Assembly (NCBI GenBank): GCA_002452405.1
Contig: DKFP01000011.1
Location: 196,228-260,227, forward strand
DNA length: 64,000 bases
Reading direction: 5' to 3'
Source of the DNA: Deferribacteraceae bacterium UBA6793
GTDB taxonomy: Bacteria > Chrysiogenota > Deferribacteres > Deferribacterales > Geovibrionaceae
Shown here one piece after another: positions 54,707 to 63,794 of the stretch. Position numbers and translations under genes: made by a program. The stretch's first letter is position 1. The number at the start of each line of letters is the position of its first letter. The notes beneath the pieces were generated by a model. The model saw only the letters and a list, made by a program, of their open reading frames with translations, had not been told where the DNA came from and did not search any database.

Positions 54707-56338
54707 ATGCGTCGTTTAATGTTATCCGCCGGGCTTTTTATTCTGCCGTTTTTAAGCCCGGCTGCTCTGTATGCATATGACTATCCGGTCATCGGCGAAT
54801 ACAGCAGCACATACCAGAAAGTTTTTGATGCCATAAAAGCCGGAAAATGCAGAGAGATGGAGAATGAACTAAAAGTTCTTTCCTCTACCGAAGGTATTTC
54901 CGACAGCATCTACAGATCCATCTGTTTTTTTGAAAACAATCAGCAGAAAGAGGGCATTCTCGGTCTTACACTGATGCTTGAAAATCAGGAATACGACGAG
55001 ATAGTCTATGTCTGCAACACCCAGATGAGTAAAGGTAACAAAAGTCCGGAGCTTCTGAAATACAGAGGTCTGGCATATTTTAATATCGGCGATATGAGCG
55101 GTGCCCTCGCCGACATCACATCCTATACCGACCAGACAGGTGACACCGCCATGAGATACACTCTGGTGGATATCTACATGTCCATGAACGAATTTGACAA
55201 AGCGGAGGCTGAACTTGAGAAGACTTCCGTGAAAGACGACAAATATTATATCAGAAAAGGAAAACTCGCATACAGAAGCGGAAACACCCTTCTGGCGGTT
55301 CAGTCTTTCAGAAAGGTCACAACAGAAAATCAGGACCGATATGATCAGGCGCAGTCACTCATTGCAGATATATGCATGATGACAGGCAGATTTGAATGTG
55401 CGCAGGAGTCCATTGGCAACATTAAGAACATTAATTCGGATTTCCTTCAGATAAAGAAGGATAAGATGGCGCAACTGAAAAAACCGTTCAGTATCTATCT
55501 TTCCGCAATTGAGGAATACGACGACAACGTTAAATCCGAGAACGAGGACGTAGGTGCTTCCGGCATTTCAAGTTTCAGGACAGCCTTTGTTCTCGATGCT
55601 AAATATAACATATATCCCATCTGGGCGGATAAGGCTGCTGTGGGGCTTATGAACTACAGATCTTTCAACATGAAAGAGGGTTTAAGCTCATACGACCTTG
55701 AAATGCATAAAGCATATGTCCAGCTCACCAAGAGCACCGACAAGGTATCATACACACCAAAGCTGACAGCCGGTATACTTACACTTGGCAACGAAAAGTA
55801 CTATGAGAGCTTCGGCGCTGAACTGGGGTCTAACATCCGCTTAGACGGATTCAATCTCAGTGTGCCTGTGAAGTTTGAAAAAAGAAACTACGTGTCCTCC
55901 GCAGACCCCAGAGCGGACAAGGACGGTTATTATTACGGTGTTTCAGGCGAGATGTCAAAAATGTTCGCGCAGAAATACAACCTGACGCTCGGAGCAGGTG
56001 TTAACGTTGAAAATACCGATGGAGCGGACAAGGACAACACGGCATACAATGTTTCTTTCGGGGCTCTCGCAGCCCTAAGCCCGAAAATGACGCTGACTTT
56101 CAGCCTCGACTACACATATGCGGATTTTTATAATTCCGCTATAAATAAAAATGACGGTTCCGGACTTGCTACTATCCGCGAGGATAAAACATACAACGCC
56201 GGACTGAAATCCATATACAAACTGACCGATTCAATCTTTTTAAGCGGAGGGGTGACATATACGGATGTCGATTCCAACGTCCCTGAATACAAGTATGACA
56301 AAACGGTATTCGACGTCAGCATCAGCTACGCGTACTAA
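54707..56338 (+). CDS. TPR plus outer-membrane beta-barrel protein, Slam-like layout
   Basis: 543 residues from the ATG at 54707, six bases after AGGAGGAG. Sec signal peptide to about residue 23. Residues ~30-250 are TPR-like helical repeats (LKYRGLAYFNIGDMSGALADI, YYIRKGKLAYRSGNTLLAVQSF). Residues ~260-543 alternate as amphipathic strands and end in SISYAY, with the terminal aromatic typical of outer-membrane barrels. TPR followed by a ~14-strand barrel is the layout of Slam transporters. It is 18 nt before a FecR-domain surface-type protein, a possible client. Family membership needs a profile search. Confidence 0.65.
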   Translation: MRRLMLSAGLFILPFLSPAALYAYDYPVIGEYSSTYQKVFDAIKAGKCREMENELKVLSSTEGISDSIYRSICFFENNQQKEGILGLTLMLENQEYDEIVYVCNTQMSKGNKSPELLKYRGLAYFNIGDMSGALADITSYTDQTGDTAMRYTLVDIYMSMNEFDKAEAELEKTSVKDDKYYIRKGKLAYRSGNTLLAVQSFRKVTTENQDRYDQAQSLIADICMMTGRFECAQESIGNIKNINSDFLQIKKDKMAQLKKPFSIYLSAIEEYDDNVKSENEDVGASGISSFRTAFVLDAKYNIYPIWADKAAVGLMNYRSFNMKEGLSSYDLEMHKAYVQLTKSTDKVSYTPKLTAGILTLGNEKYYESFGAELGSNIRLDGFNLSVPVKFEKRNYVSSADPRADKDGYYYGVSGEMSKMFAQKYNLTLGAGVNVENTDGADKDNTAYNVSFGALAALSPKMTLTFSLDYTYADFYNSAINKNDGSGLATIREDKTYNAGLKSIYKLTDSIFLSGGVTYTDVDSNVPEYKYDKTVFDVSISYAY

Positions 56339-56356
56339 AATGTGAAAAGGTGTGCC

Positions 56357-59300
56357 ATGAGAATAAAAAGAATTACGGCTTTAACAACAGCTGTCCTGAT
56401 GATCAGCTCTCAGGTCTTTGCATCGACTGTAGCCGGTACGGTTAAAACGGTGAAAGGCGGAGTAGACATAGTAAAGGCTCAGTCTGTTATGGGAAAGATG
56501 GCGAAAGAGGGTGCCAGCCTTTCTTTCGACGATATCCTCAGAACCAAAAGAAAAGGATATGCCGAGGTCAACTTCATTGACGGAAGCAATATCAAAATAT
56601 TCGAAAAATCACGTCTGCTTCTGCTTGGCGGCGAAAGGACGAAAGACGGTTACAATGCCGAGATACAGAAGGGAAAAGTTCTCTTCAAAATTGAAAAGAT
56701 GCACGAGGTTGCCGGAGATTTCAGGATAAAGACCAGCAACGCCGTTATCGGTGTAAAAGGTACTGTCCCCGCCATACAGGTTGACAACGGAGGAACCACG
56801 GTTGAGGTTCTTTCCGGTACTGTGGAATTAACACCGCAGATGCCTGTTGTCATAGGTCCAGGAGTCGGTGCCGGTTCAGGTGGTTCGGCATCCGGCGGTG
56901 GGGCTGCCGTTATCGGCACCCAGGGAGGAATCGGCGGAGGGGTACTTCCGGGCGGTGATTCCGGAGCCGGAACAGGTCTCGGTGGTTTAGGTTCAATGGG
57001 TGGTTTAGGCGGCGGTCTGAGCGGAGTTCCGATAATAATCGGTTCCGGACAGGGCGCTTTTATAGATAATAACGGTGGCATAGTCATGTATGACCTTGCC
57101 GGCGGATCAAGACTTTTCAGTGACCTTGGCGGAGGGACTGCTGTCGGCGGCGGCGGAACCGGAGCCGATGCTTCCGGAGGTACGGGAGCGACAGGCGGTG
57201 CAGGTGGTGAGGGTGCGATTTTCAGCGGAGCGGGAAGCGACGAAGCGGAATCCGCAGGCGATGAAGGACAAAGCGACACTGCGGCACTTCTTCAATCAGC
57301 TTTACAGAGTGGTTCAGGCGAAACAGGAGCGGGTGCGGGAGATGCTGGAGCGGGTGTAGCTGATTCTGCTGCGGCTGCGGCGGCACAGGCAGCCGCACAG
57401 GCGGCAGCAGCGCAGGCAGCGGCACAAGCAGCAGCGCAGGCGGCGGCACAGGCAGCGGCACAGGCGGCGGCACAGGCGGCGGCACAGGCGGCAGCACAGG
57501 CAGCAGCACAGGCGGCAGCACAGGCAGCGGCACAGGCAGCGGCGGATGCTATAAGAGCAGATCAGGAAGCTAAAGCGGCAAGCGCAGCTTTAGCTGCGGC
57601 AGAGGCGGTTGCCCAGACAAATACATATAACAGTGAAGCCAGAGAAGCATACGATGCGGCAGTAGCTGCAGCGGCACTTGCGGCAGCAGCAGCGCAGACG
57701 GCATCGGCAAAACAGCTTGAGGCACAATCAGCCCTTGCTGATGCATTGAATAAAGTGGAAACAGCAAGTTCAGTGGCAGATGCAGCCAAAACGGCAGCCC
57801 AGACAGCGGCACAGGCGGCTGTGACTGCGGCAGGCGAGGCAGCGGCACAGGCGCAGAGAGCACAGGCAGCGGCACAGGCGGCAGTGGCGGCGGCACAGGT
57901 AGCCGCACAGCAGGCGACTAACGCCGCACAATATACAGCAAGTCAGGTGGCGATAGCCTCTGCACAGGCGGCGCAGGCATCGGCGGCGCAGGCTCAGACA
58001 AACGCGGAAGCGGTACAGACACTTGCAAACTCAGTGAGCACCCCATCTTCTCAGGCGGCGGCTTTAGCAACTCAGGCGGGAAACTCTGCAACGTCAGCAG
58101 CCGATTATCAGGCACAGACAGGTGCGGTTGTAACAAGTTATGTGTCACTCACAGCTGCTCAGGCGGCAGTGACAACTGCAACAGCGCAGGAAACTGCGGC
58201 TAAGGCAGCAGCTGTTCAGGCGCAGAACTATGTGACACAGGCTGAAACGGCAGCACAGGCTGCCATTGCACAGAAAAACGCGGCGGAAGCTGCTCTTCAT
58301 GCAACGCAGCAGGCGTCCGGTAACGGCGTAGCAGATGCGGAAGCGGCGAAAGCGGCAGCTCAGACAGCATTAACTGCAGCACAGGCGGCAAGTCAGCAGG
58401 CGGCAGCACAGCTCACAGCGGCTAACGCGGCTGCAACAGCCGCGGCAACAGCGGCAACGGCAGCAGCACAGGCTGCACAGACAGCTGCTGAACTTGCACA
58501 GACACATACAGTAGCCAAGCCTATATCTGACGATGTGCAGACTGCGGCAGCACAGGCACAGAGCATAGCGAACTCCGCTTCACAGGCGGCAACTGATGCT
58601 CAGGCGAAGGCAACGGCTGCGATGAACGCCCAGACAGCGGCTCAGACAGCTTTTGAAGCGGCGGCGCTGGCTGCAAACAATGCTGCAAGCGAAGCAGCGG
58701 CGCAGATAGTAGCTATGGAAGCGGCGCAGGCAGCACTCAGCGAGGCGGCAGTGAAAGCAAACTTTGCTGACCTTAAAAATGCAGAAGCACAACAGGCATA
58801 TATAAATGGAGCGGCAGAAGCGGCAACTGCATCCGCTGCTGCACAACAGGCGCTGGAAGCGGCACAGGCAGCACAGGCAGCGGCAGCGCAGGCTGAAACA
58901 AACGCACAGTATGCGGCTGAAACAGCGGCGCTGGCACATCAGTCGGCAGCACAGGCAGCAGCAGCAGCACAGGCAGCTGCAGCCACAGCGGCACAGTATG
59001 CCGCGGATGCTCTGAGTGCAGCTCAGCAGGCTCAGTCATATGCTCAGTCAGCACAGGCAGCTGCACAGGCGGCAGCAGTTCAGGCGGCAGCGCACGCGCT
59101 GTACGCACAGTTGCAGTTTGTTTCCCAGTCAGTTCAGACAACTGCAAATACAGCATCCGCCGACGCTTTGGATGCAGATACAGTGTCAGGTCTTGCTAAA
59201 GATGCATCAGATGCAGCGGCAGCTTCCAGCGTGCAAGCCCAGCTGAGCGCTTCTCAGGCTCTTCTGGCATCACAAACGGCAGCGGCTGAACTGCAGTCAC

Positions 59301-59953
59301 AGACCTATGCACTTGCGACAGCGCAGGCGGCTCTTGATGCGGCAAACACAGCAGTTTCAGAGGCAGAGGCTCAACAGGAAGCTGTTTCACAGCTATATAT
59401 CAGTATCGATGCTTATGCAACGCAGATAACGGCGGCAGTTGAACAGGCTTCACAGGCTCAGACAACAGCCAGCGATGCTCTGGATATTCTGCAAAACTAC
59501 GACAGATACGGTACTCCCGAACATGGGGCAACTGCACTGGCGGCACAGCAGAGTGCACAGCAGGCAGTAATCAGCGCAGGTACAGCTTTGCTGGGTGTTA
59601 TAAACCTCATGACCAATATGACAAACATGGCACAGTCCGCATCCGATTCAGCAGCTCTGGCGAGCGCGGCGGCTGATATTGCGGCAATGGCTGCTCAGAC
59701 GGCGGCAATGGCTGCTCAGTCCGAATCGGTAGCGCAGAACCTTGCACTTCAGGTTGCGGCGGCACAGGCAGCGGCAACGGCGGCAGCGGAGGCTACAATG
59801 CAAAACTCCGCTAATGCTTCTGAGCTTGCAAATATAGCGCAGACACAGCTTGCAACGGCTATGCTGGCTCTGGCAGCTGCACAGGAAGCGGCAGCGGCGG
59901 CGGCAGATGTCAAGATTTACGGAAGTGTTAAGATAAACATCACATTCAAATAA
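56357..59953 (+). CDS. FecR-domain protein with giant Ala/Gln-rich repeat region
   Basis: 1,198 residues from the ATG at 56357 behind AAAGGTG. Sec signal peptide (ITALTTAVLMISSQVFAS). Residues ~25-165 are a FecR-type domain (VKTVKGGVDIV, LRTKRKGYAEVNFIDGSNIKI, VIGVKGTVPAIQVDNGGTTVEVLSGTVEL). Residues ~168-300 are Gly-rich. Residues ~336-1180 are about half Ala with regular Gln (AQAA units), predicted as one long helix or coiled coil, with no Cys. The last residues (DVKIYGSVKINITFK) form a strand. It is not a FecA-type regulator, as there is no membrane span or sigma partner. A secreted fibre or surface stalk is likely; function unknown. Confidence 0.75.
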   Translation: MRIKRITALTTAVLMISSQVFASTVAGTVKTVKGGVDIVKAQSVMGKMAKEGASLSFDDILRTKRKGYAEVNFIDGSNIKIFEKSRLLLLGGERTKDGYNAEIQKGKVLFKIEKMHEVAGDFRIKTSNAVIGVKGTVPAIQVDNGGTTVEVLSGTVELTPQMPVVIGPGVGAGSGGSASGGGAAVIGTQGGIGGGVLPGGDSGAGTGLGGLGSMGGLGGGLSGVPIIIGSGQGAFIDNNGGIVMYDLAGGSRLFSDLGGGTAVGGGGTGADASGGTGATGGAGGEGAIFSGAGSDEAESAGDEGQSDTAALLQSALQSGSGETGAGAGDAGAGVADSAAAAAAQAAAQAAAAQAAAQAAAQAAAQAAAQAAAQAAAQAAAQAAAQAAAQAAAQAAADAIRADQEAKAASAALAAAEAVAQTNTYNSEAREAYDAAVAAAALAAAAAQTASAKQLEAQSALADALNKVETASSVADAAKTAAQTAAQAAVTAAGEAAAQAQRAQAAAQAAVAAAQVAAQQATNAAQYTASQVAIASAQAAQASAAQAQTNAEAVQTLANSVSTPSSQAAALATQAGNSATSAADYQAQTGAVVTSYVSLTAAQAAVTTATAQETAAKAAAVQAQNYVTQAETAAQAAIAQKNAAEAALHATQQASGNGVADAEAAKAAAQTALTAAQAASQQAAAQLTAANAAATAAATAATAAAQAAQTAAELAQTHTVAKPISDDVQTAAAQAQSIANSASQAATDAQAKATAAMNAQTAAQTAFEAAALAANNAASEAAAQIVAMEAAQAALSEAAVKANFADLKNAEAQQAYINGAAEAATASAAAQQALEAAQAAQAAAAQAETNAQYAAETAALAHQSAAQAAAAAQAAAATAAQYAADALSAAQQAQSYAQSAQAAAQAAAVQAAAHALYAQLQFVSQSVQTTANTASADALDADTVSGLAKDASDAAAASSVQAQLSASQALLASQTAAAELQSQTYALATAQAALDAANTAVSEAEAQQEAVSQLYISIDAYATQITAAVEQASQAQTTASDALDILQNYDRYGTPEHGATALAAQQSAQQAVISAGTALLGVINLMTNMTNMAQSASDSAALASAAADIAAMAAQTAAMAAQSESVAQNLALQVAAAQAAATAAAEATMQNSANASELANIAQTQLATAMLALAAAQEAAAAAADVKIYGSVKINITFK
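57371..57545 (+). repeat. 12-bp tandem repeat encoding AQAA
   Basis: About 13 near-perfect units of GCACAGGCGGCG (variants at third codon positions) in frame within the FecR-domain gene. Each copy adds four residues, so copy-number change alters length without frameshift. Confidence 0.85.
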
Positions 59954-59957
59954 AAAG

Positions 59958-59983
59958 AAAGGCGAGTTTAAAAGCTCGCCTTT
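59958..59983. terminator. Bidirectional terminator
   Basis: Stem AAAGGCGAG/CTCGCCTTT (9 bp) with an 8-nt loop, T-run on the right and A-run on the left, between convergent genes. Confidence 0.85.
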
Positions 59984-59984
59984 T

Positions 59985-61703
59985 TCATATCATCGTAAGG
60001 AAATCGTTCCCCGTTTTAATCTTTTTGCCTGTGGTCAGAAGCGGTGCAAATCTCGCTCCGGTATAGAGAGGTTTGTCTGTGGCAGCGCAGAACTGCGCTA
60101 TATATGAGAAGAGAGATGCGCCTTCGGCTATAACTATATCCGCCTTCTGTGCATCCTTTATGTCTGTTATGGAAAATCCGTGTCTGCACACAAAATTATC
60201 CGTTTCAAGCTGTTTGTGGAAAAATGCCATACAGGGTATTGTCTTCTCCGTTTCGGATTTCTTTATCTGCTTTTCCGCTATGTCTTTATAATTCTCAACA
60301 TCTTTTTCGTACAGATATCCGGGGAGGCACACTGACGCGAATCGCGAAGACTGCCACCTGCGGAAGTTCAGAGTAAAGGGAACGTTGCCGTAAAAAGAAT
60401 CAGCGACAATGTTTTGTATCTCTTTATGTTCAAAAAAGAATATATCGTTTTCGTCTGTGAGCACGCGGTTTTCCACAAGATTTCTTCCGGTTTCAAGCAG
60501 AGTTTCGCGCATCTTCATTATAAGTTTGGAGAGGGTCAGATAAACCTTGTCCGTATCGTCCAGTGCTTTATGGCAGACTGTCAGCAGAGCTGAATATTTT
60601 CCTTTGGACAGTACCAGACGTTTCATGGACGGCAGTTTCGCGTACGTTGCTTCCGACGATTCGCATGGTATATCGAGTGGTTTCAAGACTACCGGTTTTG
60701 CCGCAGGGTCGAGAACGGGCATTATTGCTCCTTCGAAACGGAGTAGGCCGCCCGCACGAGTTTTATATATATGACGCATCGCGTCTTCGTGTCCCAGTCC
60801 TGTCGATTTCATAAATTCTGTGAACGCGTGCCATATACCTATAGCGGCTATCTCCCATGCCATAACGGACAGAGCGGGTATCTCGAAAAATTCATTGCTG
60901 AAAAGCGAGTTTCCGGTCATATCGTCTGCCGTTCTTTCTATGTCCTCTATTGTGTTCGCAAGTTCACCGTCTGCAAGATGCAGGGAGGATACTTTCGGAA
61001 CGTCGAACGACGGTTTTTTGATTGTCTTATATATAGACGGGAGATAGTTCAGGTAAAAGAAGTCCGCCTTTGCATAAAATGCGGAAAGGATGGTTTCAAT
61101 ATTGGCGCAATTCATGAGTATCCGGCAGAAGAATGGTTTCACCGATGGCGAGAGCGTTTTTATATCCGCACTCATGAACAGCGGACTGAGCACATCCGGC
61201 ATAGCCTCTATTATGGAGAATGCGTAAGGGCTTATGGTTTCGTTGAGCAGGGAGGCAAAAGGCGACTTTATAAACAGGTGCTTTTCGTTTGTGCCGGACG
61301 ACCTTCCCAGAGATTCCTCCACGGGGGTCAGAGGGGACTTTATCTCAAAGTCCCGTGCATCCGGCGGAAGCGGTGTATAATCCAGCGCTTCGGCACTGCA
61401 CACATAAAATGTACCTTCGTTATTATATAAATGTGTCTTTGCGGGTCTGCGCAGACAGCGCTCCACGTCGGAAAGGGTCTGTGCCAGTTCGTTCAGCTTG
61501 CGGTCATCAAAAGGACATTCCCCGCTGATACGGCGGATGTTGCCTTTGAACACACCTTTGACTATCAGGGTTTCCCAGCCTTCGGATATTATATGATAGA
61601 ATCCGAAGTTGCCTCTGTAAGAGGGCGCAGCGTGTATGTCCGGCTGCTTTTCCGCGTCAGTTTTTATCCCTGCATTGGATATTAATTGAAGGATGTCTTC
61701 CAT
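59985..61703 (-). CDS. PEP-utilising-enzyme-like protein, probably non-catalytic
   Basis: 572 residues from the ATG at 61703. The segment LLETGRNLVENRVLTDENDIFFFEHKEI resembles the region of PEP synthase and rifampin phosphotransferase that precedes the swivelling phosphohistidine domain (LxxxGxRLVxxGxLxxxDDVFYL). The C-terminal ADIVIAEGASLFSYIAQFCAATDKPLYTGA aligns in style with the phosphohistidine domain, but the catalytic His of GGxxSH is absent. No N-terminal ATP-grasp motif is evident. It may be a divergent or regulatory relative. No strong ribosome site is seen. Confidence 0.5.
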   Translation of the reverse strand: MEDILQLISNAGIKTDAEKQPDIHAAPSYRGNFGFYHIISEGWETLIVKGVFKGNIRRISGECPFDDRKLNELAQTLSDVERCLRRPAKTHLYNNEGTFYVCSAEALDYTPLPPDARDFEIKSPLTPVEESLGRSSGTNEKHLFIKSPFASLLNETISPYAFSIIEAMPDVLSPLFMSADIKTLSPSVKPFFCRILMNCANIETILSAFYAKADFFYLNYLPSIYKTIKKPSFDVPKVSSLHLADGELANTIEDIERTADDMTGNSLFSNEFFEIPALSVMAWEIAAIGIWHAFTEFMKSTGLGHEDAMRHIYKTRAGGLLRFEGAIMPVLDPAAKPVVLKPLDIPCESSEATYAKLPSMKRLVLSKGKYSALLTVCHKALDDTDKVYLTLSKLIMKMRETLLETGRNLVENRVLTDENDIFFFEHKEIQNIVADSFYGNVPFTLNFRRWQSSRFASVCLPGYLYEKDVENYKDIAEKQIKKSETEKTIPCMAFFHKQLETDNFVCRHGFSITDIKDAQKADIVIAEGASLFSYIAQFCAATDKPLYTGARFAPLLTTGKKIKTGNDFLTMI

Positions 61704-61792
61704 GAGCAAATTATGAATGTAAATAGTCTAATGTCAATATTATTTGTTGAAACAGCACTATGTTGCGGTTAAAATATAGCGGGGTGCGAAAT

Positions 61793-62332
61793 ATGAATAC
61801 TATTATTATTAATGCCGCTGTGAAGGCGGACGGCAATTCCTCGTTCATAGCGGATGCTCTTGCGAAAAAATATGAAGGCAGCAAAACGTTTGACCTCTCC
61901 GGGCTCGGATTTGAGACTGATTATGAGAACAAATACAGAGATGGCGGCTCATTTCGTCCGGAAATGGTGGAAGAGGGGCTGCGCGACATAATGTCAGCAG
62001 TTGTGGACAGCGACCTCATTATTTTCATCTCGCCCAACTATTTTGGCTTCATCAGCGGGCTTGCTAAACTGTTTCTGGACAGATTCCACGTTCTGCTCAA
62101 TAAGAGCGGACGCCCCACTTTTGAAGGCAATAAGAAATTCTTTTTCATCCTCACTCAGGGCTCACCCAACAGAAGCCACGGGCAGAGTACGCTGGACTGG
62201 ATGAAAGGTTTCTGCAATATCTTCAATTTCAAATTCTACGGTGTCGTGGTTCCGTCGTGCAGCTATTCAAATACGGATTCGGCGCGTGTCAAAATGGAAG
62301 AGATATCAATGTCACTGAGTATGTTTATATAA
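61793..62332 (+). CDS. Flavodoxin-fold NAD(P)H-dependent FMN reductase-like protein
   Basis: 179 residues from the ATG at 61793 behind GGGGTG. The fold pattern TIIINAAVKADGNSSFIADAL (FMN phosphate loop), SDLIIFISPNYFGFISGLAKLFLDRF and FFILTQGS is that of the flavodoxin_2/FMN-reductase group, commonly two-electron reductases. Residues C-terminal to ~150 (VPSCSYSNTDSARVKMEE) are variable. It is 10 nt upstream of fba and probably co-transcribed, though no functional link is obvious. Confidence 0.8.
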   Translation: MNTIIINAAVKADGNSSFIADALAKKYEGSKTFDLSGLGFETDYENKYRDGGSFRPEMVEEGLRDIMSAVVDSDLIIFISPNYFGFISGLAKLFLDRFHVLLNKSGRPTFEGNKKFFFILTQGSPNRSHGQSTLDWMKGFCNIFNFKFYGVVVPSCSYSNTDSARVKMEEISMSLSMFI

Positions 62333-62342
62333 GGAGTATGTA

Positions 62343-63317
62343 ATGGCAGTAAGCTACAGAGATCTAGGACTTGTGAATACCAGAGATATGTTTGCAAAGG
62401 CAATGGCGGGTAAATATGCCGTCCCTGCCTATAACTTTAATAACCTCGAACAGCTCCAGGCGATTATCACCGCATGTGTCCAGACAAAATCACCCGTTAT
62501 TCTTCAGGTGTCCAAAGGCGCAAGGGACTACGCGAACGCAACCATGCTCCGGTATATGGCTATGGGCGCTGTGGCGTACGCAAAAGAACTCGGACATGAG
62601 ATACCGATTGCTCTGCACCTCGACCACGGAGATACTTTCGAAACATGCAAAAGCTGCGTGGACTTCGGATTTTCCAGCGTCATGATAGACGGTTCTCACC
62701 ATTCGTTTGAAGACAATATCGCCGTTACCAAGAAAGTAGTTGAATATGCCCACCAGTTCGGGGTGACAGTTGAAGGCGAACTTGGCGTTCTTGCGGGTAT
62801 TGAGGACGACGTTCAGTCAGAACACTCACATTATACGAATCCCGATCAGGTTGTTGAGTTTGTAGAAAAGACAGGCGTGGACTCCCTCGCCATTTCAATA
62901 GGTACCTCCCACGGCGCATACAAGTTTAAAGTGAAACCCGGTGAATCGGTTCCGCCCCTTCGCTTTGATATCCTTGAAGAGTGTGAGCAGAGAATACCCG
63001 GCTTCCCGATAGTGCTGCACGGTGCTTCAAGCGTGCTTCCTGAGTACGTTGAGATGATAAACAAATACGGCGGAAAGATGGATAACGCTGTGGGCATCCC
63101 CGAAGAGCAGCTTAGGAAAGCAGCAGCCAGTGCTGTTTGTAAGATAAACATCGACTCCGACGGGCGTCTCGCATTTACAGCGAAAATACGCGAGTTCATG
63201 GCCCAGAATCCCTCTAAGTTTGACCCAAGAGAGTATCTGAAACCAGCCAGAGCTGAACTTATCAAGATGTACTCCGCAAAGAACGAAAACGTTCTCGGCT
63301 CGGCCGGACGCGCATAA
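62343..63317 (+). CDS. fba: Class II fructose-bisphosphate aldolase
   Basis: 324 residues; AAGGAG precedes the ATG. Class II signatures: VPAYNFNNLEQLQAII, zinc-site IALHLDHGDTFETC, SVMIDGSHHSFEDNI, VEGELGVLAG, IGTSHGAYKF and LHGASSV. It interconverts fructose 1,6-bisphosphate with DHAP and glyceraldehyde 3-phosphate in glycolysis and gluconeogenesis. A long hairpin terminator follows. Confidence 0.96.
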   Translation: MAVSYRDLGLVNTRDMFAKAMAGKYAVPAYNFNNLEQLQAIITACVQTKSPVILQVSKGARDYANATMLRYMAMGAVAYAKELGHEIPIALHLDHGDTFETCKSCVDFGFSSVMIDGSHHSFEDNIAVTKKVVEYAHQFGVTVEGELGVLAGIEDDVQSEHSHYTNPDQVVEFVEKTGVDSLAISIGTSHGAYKFKVKPGESVPPLRFDILEECEQRIPGFPIVLHGASSVLPEYVEMINKYGGKMDNAVGIPEEQLRKAAASAVCKINIDSDGRLAFTAKIREFMAQNPSKFDPREYLKPARAELIKMYSAKNENVLGSAGRA

Positions 63318-63331
63318 TTCTATAAAGTGAT

Positions 63332-63412
63332 GAGACTGCTTCACTCATTCAGGAGTTTGCAAAGACGTATCTCCGTCTCTGCAATGGCAGTAAGCCTGAA
63401 GCAGTCTCTTTT
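63332..63412 (+). terminator. Long nested hairpin after fba
   Basis: Outer stem GAGACTGCTTCA/TGAAGCAGTCTC (12 bp, perfect) then TTTT. The 53-nt interior holds a second hairpin around GCAAAGACG/CGTCTCTGC. The ends resemble those of the palindromic element in the CRISPR region (GAGACTGCC, CGTCTCTGC), so it may be a repeat element used as terminator. Confidence 0.65.
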
Positions 63413-63469
63413 GTTATCAGCTATTTACGAATCCATTTAAAAATAATCAGAAAAAAATAAAATAAGTGG

Positions 63470-63498
63470 TTGACTTGTATGGCCGGATTAGCTATAAC
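63470..63498 (+). promoter_or_regulatory. Sigma-70 promoter P1
   Basis: TTGACT, 17-nt spacer, TATAAC. First of three co-directional promoters with the same spacing; no open reading frame with support follows up to the window end. Confidence 0.7.
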
Positions 63499-63662
63499 AC
63501 TCTTCCGCCTGAGAGTGACACCTGAACGATGGTTACCGAAGGAAAGGGAAATTGTTGCTGGAAAACTTATTTTTTGAATTTCGTTTTGACGGCGAATCAA
63601 CTGTTTTGAATAACGGGTTAAAAGTTGTTAAAAAGAAATTAAGAAAAAGATAAAAAAACCGG

Positions 63663-63691
63663 TTGACAAAGGTGAACGGATTTGATAGATT
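63663..63691 (+). promoter_or_regulatory. Sigma-70 promoter P2
   Basis: TTGACA, 17-nt spacer, TAGATT. GGTGAA and TTCACC form an inverted repeat across the spacer and -10. It is a near copy of P3. Confidence 0.75.
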
Positions 63692-63765
63692 CACCAGCCC
63701 GCAGAAAACCGAAAGGGATTCGAAAGGGCACAGAAAAAAGATGTTAGAAACTTTAAAAAAAGAGA

Positions 63766-63794
63766 TTGACAAAGGTGAGTAAGTTTGATAGATT
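63766..63794 (+). promoter_or_regulatory. Sigma-70 promoter P3
   Basis: TTGACA, 17-nt spacer, TAGATT, with GGTGA/TCACC across the spacer as in P2. The two copies match over ~37 nt except for five bases. Confidence 0.75.

Noticed and set aside
56650..59390. Several Pro/Leu-rich frames on the minus strand
   Set aside because: They are complements of the GCN/CAG repeats of the FecR-domain gene; low complexity and no start signals.
56357..59953. FecR iron-siderophore sensor
   Set aside because: No inner-membrane span, no sigma factor or FecA-like receptor nearby, and most of the protein is Ala/Gln repeat.
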